NCBI GenBank assembly: GCA_903922175.1
Contig: CAIXSY010000192.1
Location: 1-40,421, forward strand
Source: an uncultured delta proteobacterium
Lineage (GTDB): Bacteria; Bdellovibrionota_C; UBA2361; CAIXSY01
Direction: 5' to 3'
Length of the DNA: 40,421 bases
Below, piece by piece: positions 26,936 to 34,942 of this stretch. The notes beneath the pieces are model-generated. The model was given only the letters and a program-made list of their open reading frames with translations. It had not been told where the DNA came from and ran no database searches. Both the position numbers and the translations under genes were made by a program. The first letter of the stretch is position 1; every line of letters begins with the position of its first letter.

Positions 26936-27112
26936 TGCTCGTAGCGACGGAGGTCCCTCCTCTCCCCTTTTGGTGGAATCATCGGTAGCTTTGGCAAAGC
27001 ACGGGAAAAGGGGAGAGTTCGGGATGACATTAAAAAAAATGTCATCCCGAGCGCAAGTCACTAGTTGGAGTGTGCTTGACTCAACTGCTAGCGAGGACCT
27101 CCGTCGTTCGCC
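26936..27112. repeat. Nested palindromic repeat (family F)
   Basis: Outer CGACGGAGGTCC / GGACCTCCGTCG; inner ccccttttggtgg...gggaaaagggg similar to family B; TCGGGATGACATT-aaaaaa-AATGTCATCCCGA hairpin (27019-27050). Confidence 0.7.
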
Positions 27113-27190
27113 GAGCCCTATACCTCGTCGGACCGAGGTGAGCTTTTGCTAACGGCAGAATTAGGTAAAGGTTTCTTTTGAGAAGGTAAT

Positions 27191-28075
27191 ATGACGAAAG
27201 CATACCTCCCCTATTTAACCCTCTGCAGCGCATTGCTCCTCCTTTTACCTACGTTCGCCGCCAACGCCGACGTCGTCCCTGCCCCTACCTGCGCCCGTAT
27301 CGTGTCTTTGTCGCCGAGCGTAACCGAGACGCTGTACGTGCTTGGGCTTGGGGATTCGATCGTTGGCGTGACGCGCTATTGCCTGTACCCAGTGCAGGCT
27401 CAGGCAAAACCTAAGGTGGGAGGATTTCTTGATCCGAGTAATGAAACTATCGCCTCACTCACCCCATCGCTGGTGATTACCGTTCGCGAGCAGGAGGAGG
27501 AACGGCGCTTCCTGGAGACGCTTGGTATAAAAACATTGTCGGTTGAGCACAAAAGTATCAAGGGCATCCTCAACTCGATTGACGAGATCGCCTCTATCTG
27601 TGGCCGTGCAGAGGAGGGGCGTAGGCTGCGCGCAGATTTAGAGCAACGGGTAGAAGCCGTTCGTCAGCGGAGTGCAGGAAGGCCGCGTGTGCGGGTATTG
27701 GTCGCCGTGGGTGGTAATGAACAGGACGGTGAGCTCTCGCATCTGTTTGTCTCTGGCCGCGATGGCTACTACGACCAGATGCTCTCGATTGTCGGTGCGG
27801 ATAATGTTTATAGCGGCACGACCGCCAATCTGCCTTCGCTTTCTAAGGAGGGGCTGATTGTGCTTAATCCCGAGGTGGTGATTCAGATCGGCTCAGAGAG
27901 CGATGGGTTGCGGGTTGCCCCCGAGGCGATACTTCGAGCATGGTCTAAGCTGTCCATGATCAATGCCGTGAAAAACAAGCGAATTCATATATTTACACAG
28001 GACTTCGCCTCGATCCCAGGACCTCGCTTTGTGCTTCTCCTCGAAGAATTTGCTAGAGTTATACATCCAACCTAG
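27191..28075 (+). CDS. btuF: ABC transporter periplasmic cobalamin-binding protein
   Basis: 294 aa; CARIVSLSPSVTETLYVLGLGDSIVGVTRYC...VGGFLDPSNETIASLTPSLVITV; position between btuB and btuDC. Confidence 0.88.
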   Translation: MTKAYLPYLTLCSALLLLLPTFAANADVVPAPTCARIVSLSPSVTETLYVLGLGDSIVGVTRYCLYPVQAQAKPKVGGFLDPSNETIASLTPSLVITVREQEEERRFLETLGIKTLSVEHKSIKGILNSIDEIASICGRAEEGRRLRADLEQRVEAVRQRSAGRPRVRVLVAVGGNEQDGELSHLFVSGRDGYYDQMLSIVGADNVYSGTTANLPSLSKEGLIVLNPEVVIQIGSESDGLRVAPEAILRAWSKLSMINAVKNKRIHIFTQDFASIPGPRFVLLLEEFARVIHPT

Positions 28076-28088
28076 GCGGCGCCAACGT

Positions 28089-28874
28089 ATGAACGAACAA
28101 GCAATCCTTAATGTCGTAAACCTTGGCGTTCGCCGTGGTAGCCGAACCATCTTGCAGCAGCTGACGTGGAGCGTTGCCAGTGGGGAGTTGCTGGCGCTCG
28201 TCGGTCCTAATGGCGCTGGCAAGACGACGCTTCTTAAATGTTTGGCGGGACTAATTGCACACACAGGAGAGGTGGCGTTGCACGGTGTCTCGCTTTCGAG
28301 CCTGGCTCGCAGGAAGTTGGCCCAGATAGTTGCCTATGTGCCGCAGAGTGTCGACCTCTCCTTTCCCTTCAGCGTGCGCGAGTTCGTTAGCTTTGGGCGC
28401 TATCCCCATCTTGAGCGCTTTTGCGGGTTACAGCCCGAGGATGAGCGCTTTGTAGAAGCTCTTCTCGAAAAGGTTGGTATTCGCTCACTTGCAGATCAAC
28501 GTGTCAGCTCGCTCAGCGGTGGTGAGCGGCAGAAGGTGCTGCTTGCCTCGGCGCTGGCGCAACAGCCGAAGCTGCTCCTTCTGGATGAGCCGACGGCCTA
28601 TCTTGATCCGAAGCGGCAGCGAGATCTTATGGCGCTGCTCCATACGCTCTGTTCCGACGGGCTCTCGGTGGTGGCGGTTACGCACGACATTAACGGTATG
28701 GGGCGTGAGGCCGATCGAATCTTGGCACTTAAAGCCGGTCAGCAGCATTTCTTGGGAACTCCTGAGGAGTTTATCCGTCCCGAAATATTGGCGGGACTGT
28801 ATGACGAGCGCTTTACGCTCTTTACTCATCCCGAGTCCAAGCGCCAGGTGGCTATTACCCATTCTACTCACTAA
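28089..28874 (+). CDS. btuD: ABC transporter ATP-binding protein (cobalamin uptake)
   Basis: Walker A GPNGAGKTTLLK; signature VSSLSGGERQKVLLASAL; Walker B LLLLDEPT. ATG 28089. Confidence 0.9.
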   Translation: MNEQAILNVVNLGVRRGSRTILQQLTWSVASGELLALVGPNGAGKTTLLKCLAGLIAHTGEVALHGVSLSSLARRKLAQIVAYVPQSVDLSFPFSVREFVSFGRYPHLERFCGLQPEDERFVEALLEKVGIRSLADQRVSSLSGGERQKVLLASALAQQPKLLLLDEPTAYLDPKRQRDLMALLHTLCSDGLSVVAVTHDINGMGREADRILALKAGQQHFLGTPEEFIRPEILAGLYDERFTLFTHPESKRQVAITHSTH

Positions 28875-29866
28875 TGATCTCCACGATGATCTCGACAAGG
28901 CGACGCCTCATTATTTTCGGACTGGCAATGATCGCCATCCTCTTCGCTTGCCCGTTCCTTCCGCTCTCGCTCTGGGATGGGCCGGCACAGGCGGTGGCGC
29001 CGATGATCTTCTGGGAGATTCGCGTTCCACGAGTCTTGGGTGCTTTTTTGGCGGGTGCCGGGTTGGCGACCTGCGGGTTAGTCTTTCAGAGCATGTTTCG
29101 TAATGTGCTAGCGACGCCGTTTACGCTGGGGGTCTCGAGCGGCGCCGCTTTTGGGGCCAGTCTCTTCTATGCTTTGGGGTTTAATTGGTCGCTTGTTGGG
29201 CTTTCAGGCTCAGCATTATTTGCGATTCTTGGAGCACTAGGAACAACATTTCTGGTCTTTCTCCTCGGTCGCTTGCGACGCAGCGCAAACTCGGCGGAGG
29301 TCACCTTGCTTCTTTCGGGCGTGGTGATCAGTTTCTTCTTTTCAAGCCTGATCCTTCTTTTGCAGTATCTGAGTGACTTCGCTGGACTGTTTAAGATTAC
29401 ACGCTGGCTGATGGGAAGCCTCGAGCTGATGGAGTACCGCGTGGTTGTTGCCCTTCTTATCGTTGTCGTCTTTGGGGCAGTAATAAGTTTCCTGAATGCG
29501 CATGAACTTAACCTGCTTAGTGCTGGTGAGGAGTTCGCTTTAAGTAAGGGGGTGGCGGTAGTGCGCGTGCGCTGGACACTGGTGGCGGTGACCTCGCTTG
29601 TTGTCGGCGCTGTGGTTTCGTTTTGCGGTCCGATCGGCTTTGTCGGGATTATGGTGCCACACATCTGTCGAATCCTCTTTGGTCTAAATCACCGCGTCTT
29701 AAGCCCCTGTGTTTTTCTCTTCGGCGGCGCATTTTTAGTTCTCTGTGACACGCTGGCGCGGACAGCCATCGCCCCGTATGAGATACCGGTGGGGGTGATC
29801 ACCTCGCTTCTCGGCGGGCCGTTTTTCTTGTGGCTGTTGCTGCGCGGGGAGGAGGAGCAGAGTTAG
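28874..29866 (+). CDS. btuC: FecCD-family ABC permease (cobalamin uptake)
   Basis: 330 aa; RVPRVLGAFLAGAGLATCGLVFQSMFRNVLATPFTLGVSSGAAFGA; TAATG overlap with btuD. Confidence 0.9.
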   Translation: MISTMISTRRRLIIFGLAMIAILFACPFLPLSLWDGPAQAVAPMIFWEIRVPRVLGAFLAGAGLATCGLVFQSMFRNVLATPFTLGVSSGAAFGASLFYALGFNWSLVGLSGSALFAILGALGTTFLVFLLGRLRRSANSAEVTLLLSGVVISFFFSSLILLLQYLSDFAGLFKITRWLMGSLELMEYRVVVALLIVVVFGAVISFLNAHELNLLSAGEEFALSKGVAVVRVRWTLVAVTSLVVGAVVSFCGPIGFVGIMVPHICRILFGLNHRVLSPCVFLFGGAFLVLCDTLARTAIAPYEIPVGVITSLLGGPFFLWLLLRGEEEQS

Positions 29867-29887
29867 CAGGGCCCTTCGGTCCCTGCT
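29864..29887 (+). terminator. Hairpin incorporating the btuC stop codon
   Basis: TAGCAGGGccc-TTCG-gtCCCTGCTA starting at the stop codon. Confidence 0.5.
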
Positions 29888-29901
29888 AGCCTTGTTAAAG
29901 C

Positions 29902-30198
29902 ATGGGATTGTGCGTGCATAGTATCCCCCCTCCAAGAACGATTGTATATGAGAGGAAGATGCGACCTGGCGAAGTGGGGTTAAGCCTTCTTAATCCGGAG
30001 CAGTACCGATATGAATTGCTCGGAAAGATTGCTGATGATGTGAAACAAGCAGCGAAAATCTTTGCAAATAACTATTCTGTTAGCGGAATTGATACTAAGA
30101 TGCTCATCCGCCGTATCAGTGTTACCGAAGTTGAACTCTATTTGCACTATCGAGTCATAATTTTGCCGCAGGGAATGGGGTTTCTTGGGGCACAATAG
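29902..30198 (+). CDS. Hypothetical small protein
   Basis: 98 aa ORF; no recognised family. Confidence 0.4.
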   Translation: MGLCVHSIPPPRTIVYERKMRPGEVGLSLLNPEQYRYELLGKIADDVKQAAKIFANNYSVSGIDTKMLIRRISVTEVELYLHYRVIILPQGMGFLGAQ

Positions 30199-30293
30199 AT
30201 GAGCGGGGTTTGGGCAGCGCTTAGTGCCAATCTTTTTGGCTTGAGGCAATAACCAAGCCAGGGAATTAATTTCGCAAAGAAAGATGAGAATAA

Positions 30294-30683
30294 ATGGAAA
30301 ATGACGAAATATCTAAACTGCACACGTACCAGTGGATGCAGAGCCGGATTCCTGCACTGGATGCGCTTACTGCTTTCGTGCCTGAGAAGTTGCTGCCGAT
30401 AAATTCTTCCATGAAGCAGACTTTGGACCAAATCAAAGGCGAATCACGATGGTATCCTGTTGAGGGGGGACACCGAGTTCTCATACGTGACTTTAATGAT
30501 CTCACCTACGATAGTGCCCTGTTCACGATTGAGAAAGGTGCCTGGGCTCATGAACACTGTGATATCTGTGACGAACGTATTCCACAGATGACTCTTTGCT
30601 ATGTCACAGGAGTTGATGAGCCTTATCATCTTCTATGCGTCAAGTGCTATGAAGAGAAGGTAATGTCTATTGCCTCATCATGA
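30294..30683 (+). CDS. Hypothetical zinc-binding protein
   Basis: 129 aa; HEHCDICDERIPQMTLCY...YHLLCVKCYEEKV two CxxC pairs; C-terminus VMSIASS* is inside repeat family D. Confidence 0.6.
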   Translation: MENDEISKLHTYQWMQSRIPALDALTAFVPEKLLPINSSMKQTLDQIKGESRWYPVEGGHRVLIRDFNDLTYDSALFTIEKGAWAHEHCDICDERIPQMTLCYVTGVDEPYHLLCVKCYEEKVMSIASS

Positions 30684-30830
30684 GTTTCCCCCTTCGCTCG
30701 GCCTTCCCACTTCGCCTGGCCTTGCGGCCAGTGCTTCGTGGGACAAGTGCGGCCGAAGCTATGGCGAGACAGGCTACGGCCGAAAGCTGCAGCGGCATCA
30801 GATGCAGTCAGCAGAAAACTGACTTCGGAT
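30665..30830. repeat. Dispersed repeat family D, copy 2
   Basis: tctattgcctcatcatgagtttc...gcggccgaagctatggcgagacaggctacggccgaaagctgcagcggcatcagatgcagtc; compare 9203-9360. Confidence 0.75.
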
Positions 30831-30953
30831 CGCTCCCGTCTCGGCTCTCACCGATCCGAGGTATGGAGGTTGGTGAAACACCTTGCGGCGAGAGACGGAG
30901 AGAGCCGATTAAAGATAAACGCTCGTCGGTCTGAAATATCGCCTCGCTAGCCC

Positions 30954-31226
30954 TTATAACCACTCCAGCAGCGTGCTTCTCAGCGCCTCCTTGAGATCAT
31001 AAAAAGCCAGATTATGACCAGCTGTCGTCGATGTAAGGCGACGAACACGTCCCGCACCTTTGTAGGCCAACTCCAATTTAGCCGAATGGCTAGGGGGCAC
31101 CATCGTATCTTTGAGGCCATGGGCAAGGAGTAGGTCCGTTGTCTTAAGATCTTTGGGAAGTAAGGGCTCCAGGAAAGATATGCACGTCCTGCGTAAGTAC
31201 GAGGAGCGCAGCAAACCCGGCAACAT
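30954..31226 (-). pseudogene. Alpha/beta-hydrolase C-terminal fragment
   Basis: LLLAHGLKDTMVPPSHSAKLELAYKGAG...STTAGHNLAFYD: acid/His region of an alpha/beta-hydrolase with no nucleophile elbow. Confidence 0.55.
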
Positions 31227-31288
31227 AAAGAGCGAATTTTATTAGGTCCATCTATCTCAGACTATCGGTTGATTGTTCCATCTTACAG

Positions 31289-31366
31289 GTTATAAACCTT
31301 CGGCTTTAGCCGGAAAAGCGACTTTCGGTCGCCTTCAAACCTACCGGCTTTAGTCGGTAGTGGTTT
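31289..31366. repeat. Three tandem hairpins
   Basis: TTCGGCTTTAGCCGGAA (31299), GCGACTTTCGGTCGC (31318-31332), CTACCGGCTTTAGTCGGTAG (31341-31360). Confidence 0.6.
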
Positions 31367-31451
31367 AGTTATTCCGACTGTTCAGTCCAACATTCCTCTG
31401 TTTATCCTATGGGTTATCTTTGCCCGAGGGATTGGTCAGTTCAGGGCGCAA

Positions 31452-31540
31452 GGATTATTTTTAACGCGAATGGGCGAAGTCACGAAGGATTACAATGCCT
31501 TACCTTCGTTCCTTTCATCCTTCGCGTTGAAAATAAAATC
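31452..31540. repeat. Nested long inverted repeat
   Basis: GGATTATTTTTAACGCGAA ... TTCGCGTTGAAAATAAAATC with inner ACGAAGG/CCTTCGT. Confidence 0.6.
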
Positions 31541-31706
31541 GTAAAAGTATCGCTAGGTTATAGTGAACATTCTTACGCCCTAGTAGTTATTTATCTTTGC
31601 CTACCTCTTTTTAACGCGGTATAAACCTTGCGGCTGCTACCTGTTCATTGAGTGACGCCTCATGGGCGTGAATTTCGCTTTTGTAGTTGAGTTTGGGGAG
31701 CCTTAT

Positions 31707-32447
31707 ATGAACCAGCATCATTTATCACGTCATATCCCGGCACATCGCGCTGGTGAACGGTGGGGCGAAATGACACTACAGCATCAGCCCACGTTAGGCT
31801 GTGAATTCGATCTTCTTCCGGATTTCGAAATCGCCAGAGTAATTCGGGAGCACTCCCCTTTTCATAATCACCCGTTGACCCCGCGAGGGATTCCAGAATT
31901 TATAACGCAGGTCACGGGGGAGTTGGTAGAGCGAACGCTGGATAAGGAGACACTTCGGCAGCACTACATTGTAGCTGCATCCCTCGTCTTGTTCGCGCGC
32001 CATCTGCTGAACTTGGGAATAGAAGAGGTAAGCGTGAGTGCCTTTGAGCGACTTCTGCGACATCCTCCGCATAATATAGAGAAACCGCTTGGTCTTATCT
32101 TTAAGGCCTCGGATGGTGGTGATCTGGTAGAGTTAAATGGGGCACACCTCTCTAGTGGGGGGCTGCTTGAGGTGAGCGAAGAGTCGGAAGCTGGAGGTCC
32201 GAGATTTAAGACCAGTGATCGTGTCCAGGCTACCATTGAAGACGCTCTGCGCGAAGTGCGCGCAGAGATCTCTCATGGGTATCGGTATGCACTGCACTTT
32301 GCTTTTATCGGATATCACCACGTTTGCCTGCCTATATTTAATATTCGTTCATCCTCAGAAACGGCGGACTTAATACTGTCTGAAGAATTGCGCGTTCATC
32401 GTGGCCGGTTTTTTCTGCAGATGCCTGAGTTCTTGAGTGAATCTTGA
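31707..32447 (+). CDS. Hypothetical protein
   Basis: ORF with GGGGAG Shine-Dalgarno before ATG 31707 (ORF track gives 31662); no recognised family. Confidence 0.6.
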   Translation: MNQHHLSRHIPAHRAGERWGEMTLQHQPTLGCEFDLLPDFEIARVIREHSPFHNHPLTPRGIPEFITQVTGELVERTLDKETLRQHYIVAASLVLFARHLLNLGIEEVSVSAFERLLRHPPHNIEKPLGLIFKASDGGDLVELNGAHLSSGGLLEVSEESEAGGPRFKTSDRVQATIEDALREVRAEISHGYRYALHFAFIGYHHVCLPIFNIRSSSETADLILSEELRVHRGRFFLQMPEFLSES

Positions 32448-32453
32448 GCTGCC

Positions 32454-32622
32454 GTAACTAGTCAGCACTTTTAGTGAAGGCGCAGGGAAAATTCGATGAC
32501 GTTGACGTCTAATGTCTTACGCCGGACGTCCTACGTCGACGCAAGACGTCCGGCGTTAGTCGTTTGACGTCGGCATCATCGATCTTTTAGTTAAATAGTT
32601 CCCTAGAGTACGGACTAGTTAC
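32454..32622. repeat. GACGTC-hairpin element (family A), full-length copy A5
   Basis: Perfect 10-bp TIR GTAACTAGTC (32454-32463) / GACTAGTTAC (32613-32622); core arms 32494-32530 and 32545-32581 pair at about 30/37 positions. Confidence 0.8.
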
Positions 32623-32793
32623 GAGCTACCCTTCCTTGGGATCCTGCGGTAAGTATCGCCTATTGCGGCCCTAGTGGCCTACATTGCCTTCTCTCGGAGG
32701 CCGTTGTATTTTCACGGGGAGCCTTGCCGCTATAAGTTCGTGCAAGGAGGGAGCGATGTCACGCTCTTCCATGAGACAATTTAAGTACCCCCC

Positions 32794-34239
32794 ATGAGCG
32801 ACTCAGTTGGTAAACTCTTAGGTAGCATCGCCCCATCTCAAGAGCGAGCCTCTCTGTTTTTAGAGCGTCATGGCATCGTTCTTCTTTCGATTGCAGCCTT
32901 TCTCATTCCTCTAAAGCTATTGGCCGCTTATATCGTAATCATTCCCCTACTCAGCCTGTGGCTCTTTGCTCGCCTGCCCAAGCCCCAACTCTCCCCGATT
33001 CTGACTCCATTCCTGCTTTATGCGGCTATTGCATTTGTCTCTTCTTTCTTCGGGTTAGACCCGTCGCGCGCCCTGCGAGGGTTGCTATCGTTGGTCTTTT
33101 TCTCCCTCCTCGTCGGCTATAGCAGCGAGGTTTTTGGTAAGCCCAAAGGGTATTACCCGCTTTTTTTCTTATTGCTCGCGCAAGCAATTGCTGCTTTTCA
33201 AGGTGCCGTGTTTTCAGCATATCCTGATTTCATCCACCAATTGTTCCCGAAGATGGAGCGTCTCTTCCTCGGACGAATCGCCGAATCCGGTCAGATGGCG
33301 CTCTCCTTGGTTCTGGCTTTTGGGCTCTTCCTGCTTCTGGCCAAGAGGGAAAAGATGAGATCTCCTTGGCCACTTTTGACCCTGCCCAAGGCAGGCATCG
33401 GCATCGAGATCGTCGCCGCTCTTTTTGCCTGTCTATTGTTCGCTTCCCTTGGTTTCTCTTTTAATCTGGGGATCGCTGGAACGCAGAAGCTCCTCTTGCT
33501 GGGTGTTGCCTGTCTGTGGATCGCGTTGTCTTTTGGCAGATCTGTGGCTATTTTTCGTTCAGGAGAGGTAGCTCGGGCTTGGCGCGCTTTTCTCTGTTCG
33601 TTTGTAATCCCGGCGATAAGCGTCGGAGCCTTGGTTAACCTTAAGCGTGGCCCATGGGTTGGAATCGCCGTGGCGAGTGTCATACTACTCCTACGGTATG
33701 AGAGAAAGCTTGTTTTGCCCCTGCTTGCGGCGGCGCTTCTGGCAGCGACGTTGATCTCTCCCGTTCGTGCCCGTCTAGCGCAATCATCACACGACTTCTT
33801 TATATACGGTGGACGAAACGTCATCTGGCAGGTAGGAGCAGAGCTGGCACCGCGCTATCCGCTGGGAGTTGGATACAAGAATAGCCGGGTGTTGCGTGAA
33901 TACTCACAGCAGATCCCTGCGGAGTTAACCCACTTTCACAACAATGCTCTCAATATCCTTGTTGAAAGTGGTTGGATGGCGCTCCTCGCTTTTGCGTGGT
34001 GGATTATCAGGATTGTAAGAACCGGATTTAAGAAAGAGATATACGCTGGCGTGTTGGGGACGAGTGTGGCCTGTGCGGTCATCTCTTGGCAGGTAGCCGG
34101 CCTGGTGGAGTACAACGCTGGTGACAGCGAGGTGCTGCTCGTCGTCTATCTCGCCTTGGGATTGCTTGTGGCGATCGGAAAGATGGCGCAGGATGGTAGG
34201 AATGCCGTCTCCCAGAATATCGGGCAGGCGTTAGGCTGA
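32794..34239 (+). CDS. O-antigen ligase/polymerase-like polytopic membrane protein
   Basis: 481 aa, many TM segments; RGPWVGIAVASVILLLRYERK and HFHNNALNILVESGWMALLAFAWW typical of the O-antigen ligase (Wzy_C/WaaL) family. Confidence 0.8.
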   Translation: MSDSVGKLLGSIAPSQERASLFLERHGIVLLSIAAFLIPLKLLAAYIVIIPLLSLWLFARLPKPQLSPILTPFLLYAAIAFVSSFFGLDPSRALRGLLSLVFFSLLVGYSSEVFGKPKGYYPLFFLLLAQAIAAFQGAVFSAYPDFIHQLFPKMERLFLGRIAESGQMALSLVLAFGLFLLLAKREKMRSPWPLLTLPKAGIGIEIVAALFACLLFASLGFSFNLGIAGTQKLLLLGVACLWIALSFGRSVAIFRSGEVARAWRAFLCSFVIPAISVGALVNLKRGPWVGIAVASVILLLRYERKLVLPLLAAALLAATLISPVRARLAQSSHDFFIYGGRNVIWQVGAELAPRYPLGVGYKNSRVLREYSQQIPAELTHFHNNALNILVESGWMALLAFAWWIIRIVRTGFKKEIYAGVLGTSVACAVISWQVAGLVEYNAGDSEVLLVVYLALGLLVAIGKMAQDGRNAVSQNIGQALG

Positions 34240-34250
34240 TTTCGTTAGAA

Positions 34251-34368
34251 GGTAACTATGCGCCCTCATCGACTAACGCTGACGTCAAACGTCTAGCGCC
34301 GGACGTAAAGCGTCGAGGTCAGACGTCCGGCGTTAGACGTCAGCGTTATACGATCCTCGCACTACTCC
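34251..34368. repeat. GACGTC-hairpin element (family A), copy A6
   Basis: TAACGCTGACGTC (34274-34286) / GACGTCAGCGTTA (34336-34348) perfect arms plus GCGCCGGACGT/ACGTCCGGCGT; terminus GGTAACTATGCGCCCTC. Confidence 0.75.
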
Positions 34369-34426
34369 TATCTGTATGGGGAGACTAATTACGTACTTTT
34401 TGACTAACAACATTAAGAAGGCACCT

Positions 34427-34861
34427 ATGAAACGAGGAACAGATTATATTGGGGTGACAGTCTCTTTTCTCTGCCATGACGGCAGGGGAAAAATTCTATT
34501 GCACAAACGCACTCAAAATAGTCGTGACGAGCAAGGGAAGTGGGACAACGGTGGCGGGGCGTTGGAGTTCGGGGAGGGGTTTGAAGAGGCTGTCGCGCGT
34601 GAGATTAAAGAGGAATATTGCGCCGATGTTGTAGAGAGTAAATTTCTCTGCGCGTACAACAACCTGCGGCAGCAAGATGGCGCGCCAACACACTGGGTGA
34701 ATATTGTGTATTTTGTGCAGATTGATCCGGCGCAGGTCCGAATCGGTGAGCCGACAAAGATGGAGGAGCTTGGTTGGTTTTCTCCCAACGCCCTGCCTGA
34801 ACCGCAACATCCGACTCTTGCAAGGTGGATTGTTGAGGCGAGAAAGGCGAAGATGATTTAA
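34427..34861 (+). CDS. Nudix hydrolase
   Basis: Nudix box GGGALEFGEGFEEAVAREIKEEYCAD. ATG 34427. Confidence 0.92.
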   Translation: MKRGTDYIGVTVSFLCHDGRGKILLHKRTQNSRDEQGKWDNGGGALEFGEGFEEAVAREIKEEYCADVVESKFLCAYNNLRQQDGAPTHWVNIVYFVQIDPAQVRIGEPTKMEELGWFSPNALPEPQHPTLARWIVEARKAKMI

Positions 34862-34888
34862 GTCGCTATGCTTCGCATAGCGACTTAA
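34858..34888 (+). terminator. Perfect hairpin incorporating the Nudix stop codon
   Basis: TTAAGTCGCTATGC-ttc-GCATAGCGACTTAA, 14-bp perfect stem; stop TAA at 34859-34861. Confidence 0.55.
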
Positions 34889-34942
34889 TGGGAACAGCTT
34901 GTCTAGAGCGTAAGTTGAAGGGGAGAGATACTCCTAGGCGAT

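Noticed and set aside
32640-32720. Possible sigma54 promoter (tggcctacattgcc)
   Set aside because: GG to GC spacing is not the required 10 nt.
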